From assembly GCF_002196705.1 (NCBI RefSeq), contig NZ_NADJ01000031.1, positions 25,146 to 89,145 of the forward strand: a stretch of DNA of 64,000 nucleotides, given 5' to 3'. Position 1 is the first letter of the stretch. Each line of letters opens with the position of its first letter. The translations under genes and the position numbers were made by a program. The stretch is from Desulfosporosinus sp. FKB (lineage in GTDB: Bacteria; Bacillota; Desulfitobacteriia; Desulfitobacteriales; Desulfitobacteriaceae). Positions 51,957 through 63,592 of this stretch are shown here, piece after piece. The notes under the pieces were generated by a model. That model worked only from the letters and a program-made list of their open reading frames with translations, was not told the DNA's origin and made no database searches.

Positions 51957-52841
51957 TTACCAACCCCGATCTTGCATACGCTGAGCATCCGTCAGAGTTG
52001 AAATTTCAATACCTGTCATAGGTTGTCCAAGGTCCTTAGACACTTCCGCTAAAATCTTTGCATCATTATAATGAGTTGTTGCCATAACAATAGCTTTAGC
52101 TCTTGCTTTGGGATTATCTGATTTAAAAATTCCGGATCCAACAAAAATCCCATCTACTCCAAGCTGCATCATGAGAGCTGCGTCCGCCGGTGTTGCTATT
52201 CCGCCGGCAGCAAAGTTAACTACAGGAAGTTTGCCATGTTCTGCTACGTAAAGTACCAGCTCATAAGGTGCCCCCATAGTTTTAGCTGCCGTCATAAGCT
52301 CCTCTTTAGGCATAACCGATAAGGCGCGCATATCACTCATGACAGTTCTCATATGTCGTACAGCTTCAACAACATTTCCCGTTCCTGGTTCACCCTTGGT
52401 GCGAATCATAGCTGCACCTTCGCCAATTCTGCGCAATGCTTCGCCAAGATTACGACATCCACAAACGAAAGGAACTTTAAAGTCATGTTTATTAATGTGA
52501 AAGGCGTCGTCGGCTGGAGTCAGAACTTCTGATTCATCAATATAATCAACACCCAAGGATTCTAGGATTTGAGCTTCCACAAAATGACCAATTCTTGCTT
52601 TTGCCATCACCGGAATAGAAACAACTTCCATAATACTTTGAATAATAGTGGGATCTGCCATACGCGCAACCCCACCTTCTGCACGAATATCGGAAGGAAC
52701 ACGTTCTAAAGCCATAACGGCACATGCTCCTGCTTCTTCAGCAATAATAGCCTGTTCAGGAGTCGTCACATCCATTATGACGCCGCCTTTTAACATCTCT
52801 GCAAGCCCAGTCTTAACTTTTAATGATCCGAATTCTGCCAT
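51957..52841 (-). CDS. pdxS: Pyridoxal 5'-phosphate synthase synthase subunit
   Basis: TIM-barrel enzyme (294 aa, forms dodecamers) that builds PLP from ribose 5-phosphate, glyceraldehyde 3-phosphate and ammonia. Motifs: [18 protein letters not shown] with the catalytic Lys (about 76-93), [51 protein letters not shown] and FVGSGIFKS. High conservation throughout. A 111-bp gap separates it from gyrA; no MocR regulator is near. PLP is the cofactor of the decarboxylase encoded 19 kb away. Confidence 0.99.
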   Translation of the reverse strand: MAEFGSLKVKTGLAEMLKGGVIMDVTTPEQAIIAEEAGACAVMALERVPSDIRAEGGVARMADPTIIQSIMEVVSIPVMAKARIGHFVEAQILESLGVDYIDESEVLTPADDAFHINKHDFKVPFVCGCRNLGEALRRIGEGAAMIRTKGEPGTGNVVEAVRHMRTVMSDMRALSVMPKEELMTAAKTMGAPYELVLYVAEHGKLPVVNFAAGGIATPADAALMMQLGVDGIFVGSGIFKSDNPKARAKAIVMATTHYNDAKILAEVSKDLGQPMTGIEISTLTDAQRMQDRGW

Positions 52842-52952
52842 CTGATAATTCCTCCTAAAATTTATGTTAGTACCAGTATTATCTCTTATCTGGCTTCTAA
52901 ACCCTGACTTCTGATTCCAGACATGGTAACACCTTGCGTTAATTTTGTCAAT

Positions 52953-55421
52953 TTAATCCTCAGATTCTGTCTCCTCAGAGCCGTCTTCCTCTCTCATGAC
53001 AATCTTAGCCATGGCAACAACTTTACTGTCATCACCAGTTCTCATAGCCAAAACCCCGTGGGCCGTTCGGCCTTGATTGGAAATACCTGAAACTTGGAGA
53101 CGCAGCATGATTCCATTATTTGTAATTACCATTAGTTCATCTTCCGCTTTAACGACTTTTACACCAATGAGCAAACCAGTTTTAGAATTTAACTTCATAA
53201 CAATAATCCCTTTGCCGCCCCGTCCTTGAACCCTAAATTCCTTAAGATCTGTACGTTTAGCAAAGCCATTTTCGCTCATAGTCAGAAGTTCGCCTTCATC
53301 TCCGATAACTTCCATTCCTACAACTTCATCATTATCTTCAAGTTTTATTCCCTTCACGCCTCGTGCAGTGCGGCCCATATATCTTACTTCATCTTCCGGG
53401 AAACGAATCGCAATTCCTTGACGTGTTGCCAGCAAAATATCATCTAAACCTTGGGTTAATTTTACTCCTATTAATTCGTCACCTTCATCAAGGGTTAACG
53501 CTATTAAACCCTCACGCCGTGACGAATCGTATTCTTGCAGAGCTGTTTTTTTCATAATACCCTTTTTCGTGGCGGTAATTAAGAAATAATCCGGACTATA
53601 ATCTTTAATGGCCATCACGGCCGTAATCATTTCATTTGGGCTTAAACTTAAGAGATTAATGATAGCCGTTCCTTTTCCTGTGCGACTGGCTTCTGGTATT
53701 TCATGAGCTTTCAGACGATAAACTTTACCTTGTGACGTAAAAAAGAGAATATAATGGTGAGTTGAAGTAATAAAAAGGTGTTCGACAAAATCTTCTTCTT
53801 TGGTAGCCATTCCATGAACACCTTTTCCACCACGATTTTGACTCTTATAGGTGTTTAAAGGCAAACGTTTTATATAGCCGTAGTGGGTAACTGTCACTAC
53901 GACTTCCTCTTCAGCGATAAGATCCTCAATATCCATCCTGCTGACATCAACGGTTATAGAAGTTCTTCGTGGATCACCAAACTTTTGCTGAACTTCTCTA
54001 ATTTCATTTTTAATAATTTCAATAACCATACTAGGTGAAGCAAGAACTGACTTAAGATAGGCTATCGTTGTCATAAGTTCATGATACTGACTTTCTAATT
54101 TGTCACGTTCTAAACCTGTTAAACGTTTCAGACGCATATCAACAATTGCTTGGGCTTGTTTCTCACTTAAACCAAAACGACTCGACAGATTTACTCGAGC
54201 CTCTGCCTCATCAGCAGAAGAACGAATTGTTTCTATGACTTCATCAATATGATCAAGGGCAATTCTCAAACCTTCAACAATATGTGCCTCAGCTTCTGCT
54301 TTATTAAGTTCAAACCGCGTTCTTCGAACAATAACATCCTTTTGATGTTCAATAAAGTAGTGAATCATATCTTTAAGGGTCAGAACTCTCGGCTGATTAT
54401 TAACAAGTGCCAGCAAATTAACCCCAAAAGTTTCTTCCATCTGAGTATGTTTATAAAGCTGATTCAATATAATTTGAGGATTAACGTCCCGTCTAAGCTC
54501 AATGATAATATGCATCCCTGTACGATCGGACTCATCCCGCAGATCGGTAATACCATCGAGTCGTTTATCCCGCACAAGTTCAGCAATTTTTTCAATAAGT
54601 CTTGCCTTATTAACTAAAAAGGGAATCTCAGTAACAACAATTCTTGTCTTACCTGATTTTTCCATATCTTCAATATCAGCTTTAGCCCTAATTTTAATTG
54701 AACCTTTTCCTGTTGAATAGGCAGCCTTAATTCCTTCATGCCCCATAATTATTCCGCCGGTCGGAAAATCAGGACCTTTGACATAATTCATTAAATCCGT
54801 ACAAGTCAGATCAGGATTATCCAACAAGGCAACCGTAGCATCAATAACTTCGCTTAAATTATGAGGAGGGATATTAGTGGCCATACCTACAGCAATTCCC
54901 GAAGAACCGTTAACTAAAAGGTTGGGAAATTTAGCAGGTAAGACTGTAGGTTCGTCCTGCTTTTCATCATAGTTTGGCGCAAAGTCAATGGTATCTTTAT
55001 CAATATCTGCCAGCATATACGTAGCAATTTTAGCCATACGAAGTTCTGTATAACGCATAGCAGCCGCAGAATCCCCATCAATAGATCCAAAGTTACCATG
55101 GCCGTCAATTAAGGGATAACGACTGGCAAAATCTTGAGCCATGCGCACGACGGCATCATAGATTGAACTATCTCCATGAGGATGAAATTTAGCCATACAA
55201 TCCCCGACAAGCCGAGCAGATTTGCTGTATGGTTTAGTTGGGGTCATACCTAATTCATGAAGTGTATATAAAATTCTGCGATGAACCGGTTTAAGTCCGT
55301 CCCGTACATCCGGCAAAGCCCGGCTGACAATAACACTCATAGAATAGTCGATAAAGGACTTTTTCATTTCATCTGCAATTTCAACAGGAAGAACTTTTCC
55401 CCCTTGGATTTCATCCGACAT
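52953..55421 (-). CDS. gyrA: DNA gyrase subunit A
   Basis: Type II topoisomerase subunit of 822 aa that breaks and rejoins DNA. It has the quinolone-determining region around [14 protein letters not shown] (about 81-95), the catalytic Tyr in [11 protein letters not shown] (about 122), the coiled-coil and C-gate regions, and a C-terminal beta-pinwheel with the GyrA-box QGRGGKGI (about 740-747), needed for negative supercoiling. Residue Ser/Asp of the resistance region look wild-type (GDSSIYD). It follows gyrB by 14 bp. Confidence 0.99.
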   Translation of the reverse strand: MSDEIQGGKVLPVEIADEMKKSFIDYSMSVIVSRALPDVRDGLKPVHRRILYTLHELGMTPTKPYSKSARLVGDCMAKFHPHGDSSIYDAVVRMAQDFASRYPLIDGHGNFGSIDGDSAAAMRYTELRMAKIATYMLADIDKDTIDFAPNYDEKQDEPTVLPAKFPNLLVNGSSGIAVGMATNIPPHNLSEVIDATVALLDNPDLTCTDLMNYVKGPDFPTGGIIMGHEGIKAAYSTGKGSIKIRAKADIEDMEKSGKTRIVVTEIPFLVNKARLIEKIAELVRDKRLDGITDLRDESDRTGMHIIIELRRDVNPQIILNQLYKHTQMEETFGVNLLALVNNQPRVLTLKDMIHYFIEHQKDVIVRRTRFELNKAEAEAHIVEGLRIALDHIDEVIETIRSSADEAEARVNLSSRFGLSEKQAQAIVDMRLKRLTGLERDKLESQYHELMTTIAYLKSVLASPSMVIEIIKNEIREVQQKFGDPRRTSITVDVSRMDIEDLIAEEEVVVTVTHYGYIKRLPLNTYKSQNRGGKGVHGMATKEEDFVEHLFITSTHHYILFFTSQGKVYRLKAHEIPEASRTGKGTAIINLLSLSPNEMITAVMAIKDYSPDYFLITATKKGIMKKTALQEYDSSRREGLIALTLDEGDELIGVKLTQGLDDILLATRQGIAIRFPEDEVRYMGRTARGVKGIKLEDNDEVVGMEVIGDEGELLTMSENGFAKRTDLKEFRVQGRGGKGIIVMKLNSKTGLLIGVKVVKAEDELMVITNNGIMLRLQVSGISNQGRTAHGVLAMRTGDDSKVVAMAKIVMREEDGSEETESED

Positions 55422-55435
55422 GAACGAGCACTCCT

Positions 55436-57400
<1,965 letters not shown>

Positions 57401-57405
57401 TTATT

Positions 57406-57434
57406 ATTGTACACTAATTATAACTTTGTTTCAA
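57406..57434 (-). promoter_or_regulatory. Sigma-A promoter of gyrB-gyrA
   Basis: Minus-strand -35 TTGAAA (57434-57429), 17-nt spacer, -10 TACAAT (57411-57406); predicted start about 30 nt before gyrB. Confidence 0.8.
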
Positions 57435-57446
57435 TTTTGACTATGA

Positions 57447-57495
57447 ATAATTGCCACTAAACGTCTTTTTTGAGATGTTATTTAGTGGCTAATTA
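57447..57495 (-). terminator. Hairpin after remB, likely terminator
   Basis: Nine-base arms GCCACTAAA (57453-57461) and TTTAGTGGC (57481-57489) with a 19-nt loop that can pair further. No strong U-tract on the minus strand. It separates the dnaA-dnaN-recF-remB unit from the gyrB promoter. Confidence 0.5.
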
Positions 57496-57521
57496 GTTAA
57501 ATTGCATAAATTTCACAATTA

Positions 57522-57773
57522 TTATTCATCTATAGCAAATAACGATCTTTTAAATAAGGTTGTTGATGAAATTGGAGATAGAAAATAATTTTCTGTTGTA
57601 ATAACAAGTGATTTTTCTTTACCAGGTTCAGAAATATAAATAATTTTATTATTGTCTTTTATATTGGATAGAAACCTATTATTTCCTTTACCCTCAGATG
57701 CTATTTCAAGATCTATGATTGCCACAACTTTATCTTTTTTTATTAACATATCACCGCCAAGATGCAAATACAT
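57522..57773 (-). CDS. remB: RemB (YaaB) family regulator, DUF370
   Basis: An 83-aa protein of the RemA/RemB (DUF370) family. It begins MYLHLGGDMLIKKDKVVAI, where GG, D and the following beta strands are family landmarks, and contains SLVITTENYFLSPIS. In B. subtilis RemA and RemB are linked to matrix gene expression. The ATG directly follows the recF stop (TAA-ATG), with GGAGG nine nucleotides upstream, so it is co-translated with recF. Position recF-yaaB-gyrB is conserved. Its biochemical role here is inferred. Confidence 0.9.
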   Translation of the reverse strand: MYLHLGGDMLIKKDKVVAIIDLEIASEGKGNNRFLSNIKDNNKIIYISEPGKEKSLVITTENYFLSPISSTTLFKRSLFAIDE

Positions 57774-58871
57774 TTATCGTTCCCTCCTTATATGCCCCTT
57801 ATCGACTTGGAATAATGTCCCAGCTCCAAGTTGACTCTCAGCACTTGTCATGGTGATTATCGTTTGAATATGTGAGGATTCAATAAACTCTATTAGATAG
57901 TTTCTCCTAAAACTATCAAGTTCAGACAATACATCATCTAATAAAAGAAGAGGATACTCCCCTTTTTCTTGACGTATTAGCTCTAATTCACCGAGTTTCA
58001 AACTTAAAACCAAAGATCGCTGTTGACCCTGTGAAGCATAAAGACGCGCGGGTTTATCATCTAAAAGTATCTGTAAATCATCACGGTGAGGACCGATAAG
58101 AACCATCTGGCGTTCAATTTCCTGATCCATTTTCTGATTTAACAAATCAGGAAATTCTAACAGTGCATCCTGAATATTCCTTTTTCCTAATGCATAATAA
58201 CTAATATCAAGTTTTTCATTTTGTGAGGTCAGATTCACGTAGATCTGGTCAGCAACTTTTTGTATTTGCTTCGTTAATTCATCGCGCCGAAGAATAATTT
58301 TTGTACCAAGTTCAACAATTTGTGTATTCCAAAGCTGTAATTGAGAATTCTTCAGAGATTTATCGTTATTATATGTTTTAAGAAGAGCATTTTTTTGTTG
58401 AATTACTTTGTTATAAGCATTTAACAAGCTTACATAACCAGGTCGTATCTGAGCAATATGCAAATCTAAAAATCGCCGGCGTTCGGATGGCCCGCCCTTA
58501 ACCATAATGAGATCATCTGGTGAAAAAAAAACCACATTTATGGTACCTACAAAATCTGATAAACGTTGACAGGAAACTTGGTTGACTTTTACTCTCTTTT
58601 TACTGTTTTGGTAGTGGCTCTCTAAGAATATTTTATGGTGATTTACAATAAAATCACCATACAGATGAAATTCAGTTTTATCCCATTTTAAAAGCTCATG
58701 TTCTCTTTTTACTCTATATGACTTGCCGGTTAAGAGATAGTATATTCCTTCGATAATATTAGTTTTTCCTTGTCCGTTATTTCCAATCAATGTATTAATT
58801 CCGGGAACAAATGTCACAGCCTCATTGTCATAGTTGCGGAAATTTTGTAAACGAAAATTAATAATATTCAT
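57774..58871 (-). CDS. recF: DNA replication and repair protein RecF
   Basis: SMC-like ATPase (365 aa) that with RecO and RecR loads RecA at single-strand gaps. Walker A GNNGQGKTNIIEGI (about 31-44), ABC signature YASQGQQRSLVLSLKLGE (about 299-316) and Walker B PLLLLDDVLSELD (about 320-332). It follows dnaN by only 7 bp: the S4-domain gene yaaA that lies between them in B. subtilis is absent. Length and order otherwise standard. Confidence 0.98.
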   Translation of the reverse strand: MNIINFRLQNFRNYDNEAVTFVPGINTLIGNNGQGKTNIIEGIYYLLTGKSYRVKREHELLKWDKTEFHLYGDFIVNHHKIFLESHYQNSKKRVKVNQVSCQRLSDFVGTINVVFFSPDDLIMVKGGPSERRRFLDLHIAQIRPGYVSLLNAYNKVIQQKNALLKTYNNDKSLKNSQLQLWNTQIVELGTKIILRRDELTKQIQKVADQIYVNLTSQNEKLDISYYALGKRNIQDALLEFPDLLNQKMDQEIERQMVLIGPHRDDLQILLDDKPARLYASQGQQRSLVLSLKLGELELIRQEKGEYPLLLLDDVLSELDSFRRNYLIEFIESSHIQTIITMTSAESQLGAGTLFQVDKGHIRRER

Positions 58872-58878
58872 AGGTCAT

Positions 58879-59982
58879 TTATGAAATTCTGACAGGCAAA
58901 ACAAGATAAAGGTAATTTGGATTATCTATGGGACGCATAACCCCTGGACTATAAGGCCCGGAAAGTTCAAAAATTATTTGTTCTGTATCAATAACTTTTA
59001 AGGCATCTATTAAAAATTTAGCATTAAAAGCAATCATTACATCATTTCCTTGAGTAGTTACCTCAATTTGTTCAGATATTTTTCCTAATTCCGTTGTTTG
59101 ATCAATTTTTAATTGTGTACTTTCGACTTTAATTCTAATAATATTTGCTCCTGTTTTATCATGTGATAATAATGATGCTCTTTCTACCGCTTCAAGAAAA
59201 TTCTTTACTGACAAATTAATTTTTGTTTCACAAGTTTGGGGAATGACTTGTTTATAATTCGGAAACATTCCGTCAATTAATCTTGATACTAGATATATCA
59301 GACCAAACTGGAAAACAACTTGTGTCTTATTAAAGCTAATTTGGATCGATTCGTCTTCATCTTTTAATAAACGATATATTTCTGCTAATGTTTTAGCCGG
59401 TATGATCCCATTAAAACTTGCATCTTCTGGATTATCTACTTCTGAAATACTATAAGCTAAGCGATGGGTATCGGTTGCCACTAATCGAAGATTTGATCCT
59501 TCTATTTGCATCAGAGTTCCATTAAAAACAGGCCTGTTTTCTTCGGACGCACAAGAAAATATAGTCTGTCTTATCATATTTTTAAAAATAGATGTAGGGA
59601 TAGTATAAGACATCGGGTCAATTAAATCAGGAAGTAAAGGATATTCTTCTGGATCGTAACCTCTTAAAGTTATTTCAGATTGGTAGTAATAAATAGTAAT
59701 TGCTAGATTTTCTTCTTTAATAGTTATCATGGTATCTGGTAGTTTTCGCACAATCTCTGCAAACAATTTGGCTGGAACTACTATTGTCCCTTCCTCTTCT
59801 ATCTGAGCAGGTATTTCACATCGTATTCCTAATTCAAGGTCAGTTGCTGCAAAACGTAAACTTTGATTCTCAGCGCTTATCAAGATTCCTGAAAGAACGG
59901 GTAGTGTATTCTTGACAGATACTGCACGTTGCACCGCATTTACTCCAGAAATTAATGAATCCTTTGAACAGAAGATTTTCAT
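58879..59982 (-). CDS. dnaN: DNA polymerase III beta subunit (sliding clamp)
   Basis: Ring-shaped processivity clamp of 367 aa with three similar domains of about 120 residues each. It begins MKIFCSKDSLISGVNAVQRAV and ends in the clamp C-terminus NYLYLVLPVRIS (the MPVR-like motif). Start at 59982: GGGAGG lies 7 nt upstream; the ATG five codons before would overlap this site. It is separated from dnaA by 250 bp of origin-type sequence. Partners DnaX, HolB, YabA and RecF are encoded in the same window. Confidence 0.98.
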   Translation of the reverse strand: MKIFCSKDSLISGVNAVQRAVSVKNTLPVLSGILISAENQSLRFAATDLELGIRCEIPAQIEEEGTIVVPAKLFAEIVRKLPDTMITIKEENLAITIYYYQSEITLRGYDPEEYPLLPDLIDPMSYTIPTSIFKNMIRQTIFSCASEENRPVFNGTLMQIEGSNLRLVATDTHRLAYSISEVDNPEDASFNGIIPAKTLAEIYRLLKDEDESIQISFNKTQVVFQFGLIYLVSRLIDGMFPNYKQVIPQTCETKINLSVKNFLEAVERASLLSHDKTGANIIRIKVESTQLKIDQTTELGKISEQIEVTTQGNDVMIAFNAKFLIDALKVIDTEQIIFELSGPYSPGVMRPIDNPNYLYLVLPVRIS

Positions 59983-59997
59983 CTTGAATCCTCCCAT

Positions 59998-60232
59998 GTT
60001 ATTTCCCGGTTCTAAACGACGATTATTAATAATAAGATAATATTTAGTAGTTATAGTAGTATTCCTTGTCTATGTGTGGATAACTTTCGTAAGGCGTTGA
60101 ATTTGCTTAAGTTTAGGGTGTTGAAAAATTGGTGGACAAGAGGGACTGTTTGTCCACATGTCCACATTCGTTAATTTTGCTTTAGGTTATTAAGATACTA
60201 TAAACAGGTTATCAACATTTAAAACCGTTAAT
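59998..60232. other. oriC2: Origin region between dnaA and dnaN, with DnaA boxes and DnaA-trio-like repeats
   Basis: DnaA boxes: TGTGGATAA (60075-60083, reverse), TTGTCCACA (60149-60157), TGTCCACA (60160-60167) and TTATCAACA (60209-60217). Next to the first box, across a 12-nt gap, TAG-TAG-TTA-TAG-TAG (60045-60059) lies inside an AT-rich block (60021-60062). This matches the DnaA box plus 3-mer ('DnaA-trio') layout of the B. subtilis unwinding element, also located between dnaA and dnaN. Confidence 0.7.
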
Positions 60233-61594
60233 TTAGTCATTTTGGATACGTTGTATCAATTCATTAATTTTCTTTTCTAAAATAGGGTCATCTTGAATTG
60301 CCTGAGAAATCTTTTCATGGGCATGCATAACTGTAGTATGGTCTCGCCCTCCAAATTCATCACCTATTTTCGGTAATGAAGAATCTGTTAATTGACGTGA
60401 TAAGTACATAGCGATTTGCCTTGGAAATGCTACTGCACGCGTTCGTTTTTTGGCTTTAAAATCGTTTGGTGAAAGGTGATAATAATCGGCAACAGCTTTT
60501 TGGATAATGTCAATAGTTATTGGTTTTGATGAATTAGAAGGTAAAATATCTTTTAATGCTTCCATGGCAACTTCGGCTGTAATTGGCATTGAGCTTAACG
60601 ACGCGAAAGCAATAACTCGAATTAAGGCACCTTCAAGTTCTCGAATATTGGTATGTATTTTATCAGCAATATAAACCATTACTTCATTCGAAACTTGTAA
60701 GTTTTCAACTTTAGCTTTTTTTCTCAAAATGGCAATTCTGGTTTCTAAGTCCGGCGCCTGAATATCTGTGATCAGGCCCCATTCAAATCTGGAGCGCAAA
60801 CGATCCTCTAAGGTAGGAATTTCTTTAGGGGGCCGGTCTGATGAGATAATTATCTGCTTGTTGGCTTCATGTAAGGCATTAAACGTGTGGAAAAACTCCT
60901 CTTGTGTTCGTTCTTTTCCAGCTAAAAATTGAATATCATCAATTAGGAGAATGTCGACATTTCGATAATGATTACGAAATTCAATGGCATTTTCATCGCG
61001 AATTGAATCAATGAGTTCATTTGTAAATTTTTCGCTGGATACGTAAAGTACTCTCGTATTTGGGGAACGCTGCAATATATGATGCCCAATGGCATGCATA
61101 AGATGTGTTTTGCCTAAACCTACGCCGCCGTAAATAAACAGAGGATTGTAAGATTTAGCAGGAGATTCGGCAACAGCAAGTGATGCAGCGTGCGCAAAGC
61201 GATTACTATTCCCAATAACGAATGTATCAAAGGTATATTTTGCGTTAAGGCAATTTGGCAATTGTTCATTTTGTTTTGGAGTACTTTCTGATATAGGGGA
61301 TTCCAAAACCGGGTCTTTTTTTAAGGAATCCTCTGGTGAAGGGATAATAAATCGGAGGCTAACCGAGTGGCCTAAAATTGATTGTACGGAGGACCTTATT
61401 AAAGATGCATACCGACTTTCTAACCAATCTTTAGCAAAATCATTGGGAACACTGATTACTAATGTATCCCCATCAATCTCAATTAGCTGAGTTGAACTTA
61501 ACCATGTTTCAAAGCTTGGTCTGGTAAGTTCATTTTTCAGTTTTTCGAGTGTTTCCTGCCACAATAAATGAGGTGTGATTGGTAGTGGTGGCAT
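60233..61594 (-). CDS. dnaA: Chromosomal replication initiator protein DnaA
   Basis: AAA+ initiator of 453 aa. Domain I (about 1-85, [22 protein letters not shown]), variable linker (85-115), AAA+ domain with Walker [16 protein letters not shown] (about 153-167), Walker [11 protein letters not shown] (about 215-224) and RDRP sensor residues, and domain IV with the DnaA signature [15 protein letters not shown] (about 425-439). The ATG at 61594 follows GGGAGG. Its promoter overlaps two DnaA boxes, indicating autoregulation. It points away from rpmH, with oriC between, the classical Firmicute arrangement. Confidence 0.99.
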   Translation of the reverse strand: MPPLPITPHLLWQETLEKLKNELTRPSFETWLSSTQLIEIDGDTLVISVPNDFAKDWLESRYASLIRSSVQSILGHSVSLRFIIPSPEDSLKKDPVLESPISESTPKQNEQLPNCLNAKYTFDTFVIGNSNRFAHAASLAVAESPAKSYNPLFIYGGVGLGKTHLMHAIGHHILQRSPNTRVLYVSSEKFTNELIDSIRDENAIEFRNHYRNVDILLIDDIQFLAGKERTQEEFFHTFNALHEANKQIIISSDRPPKEIPTLEDRLRSRFEWGLITDIQAPDLETRIAILRKKAKVENLQVSNEVMVYIADKIHTNIRELEGALIRVIAFASLSSMPITAEVAMEALKDILPSNSSKPITIDIIQKAVADYYHLSPNDFKAKKRTRAVAFPRQIAMYLSRQLTDSSLPKIGDEFGGRDHTTVMHAHEKISQAIQDDPILEKKINELIQRIQND

Positions 61595-61656
61595 GAATGG
61601 ACCTCCCTTATTTTAAGAAATTAGTAATTACGACAATAAAAAAAGTTATACACAAA

Positions 61657-61686
61657 CTTATACACATTTGTGGATAACTTGGTCAA
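61657..61686 (-). promoter_or_regulatory. dnaA promoter overlapping DnaA boxes
   Basis: Minus-strand -35 TTGACC (61686-61681), 18-nt spacer, -10 TATAAG (61662-61657). Boxes at 61658-61666 and 61669-61677 cover the -10 and spacer. Confidence 0.65.
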
Positions 61687-61863
61687 AATTCGAACTGTGG
61701 ATAATATAAACTATGATTTGCAGGACGTGTATGATGGTGTGAAATTATAATATCAAGTTTTCCGAGGGTTATCAACAGGAAGATTTCGTGTTTTTATAAA
61801 TTATTCACAAGTGGATAACCTTTTTCATTCCTATATTATCCACATCCTTCTCAGCATGGTTGC

Positions 61864-61893
61864 TTGACAGAATAAAAATTGTTAGAGTATAAT
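61864..61893 (+). promoter_or_regulatory. Sigma-A promoter of rpmH
   Basis: -35 TTGACA (61864-61869, perfect), 18-nt spacer, -10 TATAAT (61888-61893, perfect), about 60 bp before rpmH. Confidence 0.85.
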
Positions 61894-61952
61894 CTGTAAG
61901 TAAGTCTGTTGCTTAGAAAGTTTCTTCGTTTTATAAAGGAGGTGTCTTTAAA

Positions 61953-62087
61953 TTGAAAAGAACATACCAACCGAAGAATCGCCGCCACAAGCGAGTTCAC
62001 GGTTTTTTAAGTCGTATGAGTACGCCAACTGGGCGAAATGTTATAAAACGCCGTCGATTAAAAGGTCGTAAAAAGTTATCAGTCTAA
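61953..62087 (+). CDS. rpmH: 50S ribosomal protein L34
   Basis: Ribosomal protein of 44 aa, rich in Arg and Lys: [18 protein letters not shown] at the start and the C-terminal [15 protein letters not shown] are highly conserved. The start codon is TTG at 61953, with AAAGGAGGTG about 10 nt upstream. Perfect promoter upstream, terminator directly downstream. The gene faces away from dnaA, which is conserved in nearly all bacteria. Confidence 0.98.
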   Translation: MKRTYQPKNRRHKRVHGFLSRMSTPTGRNVIKRRRLKGRKKLSV

Positions 62088-62111
62088 GGCCGCAATTATG
62101 TGGCCTTTTTT
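62088..62111 (+). terminator. Rho-independent terminator of rpmH
   Basis: Stem GGCCGC (62088-62093) with GTGGCC (62100-62105), 6-nt loop, then TTTTTTA. It starts one base after the stop codon. Confidence 0.88.
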
Positions 62112-62146
62112 AGTATATCTAGTAATTAGTCACGGCTTTTGCTCTA

Positions 62147-62217
62147 ATCTAAGTGAACTCGTTCAGCTTAAGCTGAACATCGGGGCACTCCCACTTGTAG
62201 AAGAGGGAGTCTTACGA
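62147..62217 (-). mobile_element. Internally deleted copy of the IS200/IS605-like element, between rpmH and rnpA
   Basis: On the minus strand this reads like both ends of the element at 47.73-47.90 kb joined together: AAGACTCCC..AAGTGGGAGTG (62213-62189) followed by CCCCGATGTTCAGC and its palindrome (GTTCAGCTTAAGCTGAAC at 62161-62178), ending in GAGTTCACTT. About 100-115 bp of internal sequence is missing. The element lies between the rpmH terminator and rnpA, so rnpA needs its own promoter. Confidence 0.6.
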
Positions 62218-62319
62218 TTTGATAAATTTAATTTGCTCCGCTAAGCAAAAAGGGTTTAATTTTTAGCTTAAGGAGTTAAAATATGATAGAATTGTCTCTT
62301 ATTTAAGCCTGGAGGGTTT

Positions 62320-62658
62320 ATGCTTAAAAAAGAATTTCGACTACGCAAAAAATCAGGCTTTAAAGCAATTTTTGATAATGGCAATAATTTTTCTGAGAAA
62401 TATGCCGCTATCTATATTTTAAAAGGCAAACAACAACGGTTTGGTTTTATTGCTTCAAAAAAAATAGGTAATTCTGTTCAAAGAAATCGTGCTAAGAGAT
62501 TACTTCGTGAAGTTGTTCGATTACATATCTCTGAAATTAAGCCTGATGTTCAAATTATTTTTATTGCAAGGCCTAGGATCAGAGGAGTTTACTTCCCGGA
62601 AGTCGAAACTTCAATATTGATGATGTTGAATAAAGCTAAGGCTTTAATCACGAAATGA
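62320..62658 (+). CDS. rnpA: Ribonuclease P protein component
   Basis: Basic 112-aa cofactor of RNase P that helps the RNA subunit cut the 5' leader off pre-tRNAs. The diagnostic [19 protein letters not shown] motif lies at about 49-67. The ATG at 62320 follows TGGAGGG. Normally co-transcribed with rpmH; here a terminator and the IS-like element lie between them, so it probably starts from its own promoter within 62220-62310. Confidence 0.97.
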   Translation: MLKKEFRLRKKSGFKAIFDNGNNFSEKYAAIYILKGKQQRFGFIASKKIGNSVQRNRAKRLLREVVRLHISEIKPDVQIIFIARPRIRGVYFPEVETSILMMLNKAKALITK

Positions 62659-62665
62659 GTCGTTA

Positions 62666-62875
62666 ATGATGAGAAAATTATTAATTCTGCTTTTGCGGAT
62701 CTACCAAAAATTTATTTCTCCTCTGAAAGGACAAACATGTCGTTTTTATCCGTCCTGTTCTGAATACGCGATTCAGGCGCTGCAAAAGTATGGCTTATTT
62801 CGAGGAAGTTTTAAATCACTTGTGAGAATATTGAAATGCCATCCGTTTCATCCGGGAGGGCATGATCCAGTTTAA
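62666..62875 (+). CDS. yidD: Membrane protein insertion efficiency factor YidD
   Basis: A 69-aa peripheral membrane protein aiding YidC-dependent insertion. The family motif [16 protein letters not shown] (about 24-39) with its cysteines, and [12 protein letters not shown] at the end, are diagnostic. It follows rnpA by 7 bp; the ribosome site is weak, so translational coupling to rnpA is likely. The second ATG at codon 2 is an equally plausible start. Confidence 0.97.
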   Translation: MMRKLLILLLRIYQKFISPLKGQTCRFYPSCSEYAIQALQKYGLFRGSFKSLVRILKCHPFHPGGHDPV

Positions 62876-62886
62876 GGAGGGCTTTT

Positions 62887-63561
62887 GTGAGTATTATTGT
62901 GCAATGGATGACCTATTTATTAAATATATTTTATAATTTGTCTTCTGCCTTGGGTCTTCCTAATTATGGTGTGGCTATTATCTTATTAACGATTTTGATT
63001 AAAACCATTATTTATCCTCTAACCTATAAACAAATGGCTTCGATGCGTAAAACCGTTGACTTACAGCCTAAGATTAAAGCCATTCAAGCCAAACATAAGA
63101 ATGATAAAGAAAAAGCTAATGCGGAAATAATGGAGCTGTATAAAGAGAACAAAGTGAATCCTATGGGTGGTTGTTTACCTATTGTCATTCAACTGCCGAT
63201 TTTTTGGGGTTTGTACAGTACTCTGCGGAATTTTCCTTATGGAGCATCTGCTAATGCTGCACATTGGTTTCTAGGATTTGATTTAACAAAAATTTATGGT
63301 TTTAGTTTAAGTTATCATATTATTTTACCTCTTTTTGCCGCTGCTACGACGTATTTGCAAACGAAGGTCACGAATCCGAATGCATCATCAGATCCTACCC
63401 AAAAAACAATGTTGTACGTAATGCCTATATTTTTTGCCTATATCAGTGCTACGGTGCCGTCAGGTTTAGCCTTATATTGGGTTACGATGAATTGTGTTTC
63501 AATTCTGCAGCAGCTTTATATTAATCGTAAATTGACAAATCAAAAGAAAAGCGTTGCATAG
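62887..63561 (+). CDS. yidC: Membrane protein insertase YidC (SpoIIIJ/OxaA type)
   Basis: Inserts membrane proteins alone or with SecYEG. The 224-aa protein has five predicted transmembrane helices and the conserved first-helix/loop segment VAIILLTILIKTIIYPLTYKQM (about 28-50) with the hydrophilic-groove Arg/Lys residues, and PMGGCLPIVIQLPIFWGLY (about 93-111). It lacks the lipoprotein signal seen in B. subtilis SpoIIIJ, as in clostridial YidC. The GTG start follows AAGGAGG. Operon order rnpA-yidD-yidC-jag is conserved; SpoIIIJ is needed for the sigma-G stage in B. subtilis. Confidence 0.97.
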   Translation: MSIIVQWMTYLLNIFYNLSSALGLPNYGVAIILLTILIKTIIYPLTYKQMASMRKTVDLQPKIKAIQAKHKNDKEKANAEIMELYKENKVNPMGGCLPIVIQLPIFWGLYSTLRNFPYGASANAAHWFLGFDLTKIYGFSLSYHIILPLFAAATTYLQTKVTNPNASSDPTQKTMLYVMPIFFAYISATVPSGLALYWVTMNCVSILQQLYINRKLTNQKKSVA

Positions 63562-63592
63562 ATAACGGGGAAGACGTGAGGAGGGATCGTTC

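Larger units (their letters stand above)
61595..61952. other. oriC: Chromosomal replication origin, upstream (dnaA-rpmH) part
   Basis: A 358-bp gene-free stretch with a cluster of DnaA boxes: TTATACACA at 61646-61654 and 61658-61666, TGTGGATAA (reverse) at 61669-61677 and 61696-61704, TTATCAACA at 61769-61777, TTATTCACA at 61801-61809, AGTGGATAA (reverse) at 61810-61818 and TTATCCACA at 61836-61844. It also holds the divergent promoters of dnaA and rpmH. Box density, position and divergent housekeeping genes make the assignment firm; the exact unwinding site is more likely on the dnaN side. Confidence 0.93.
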
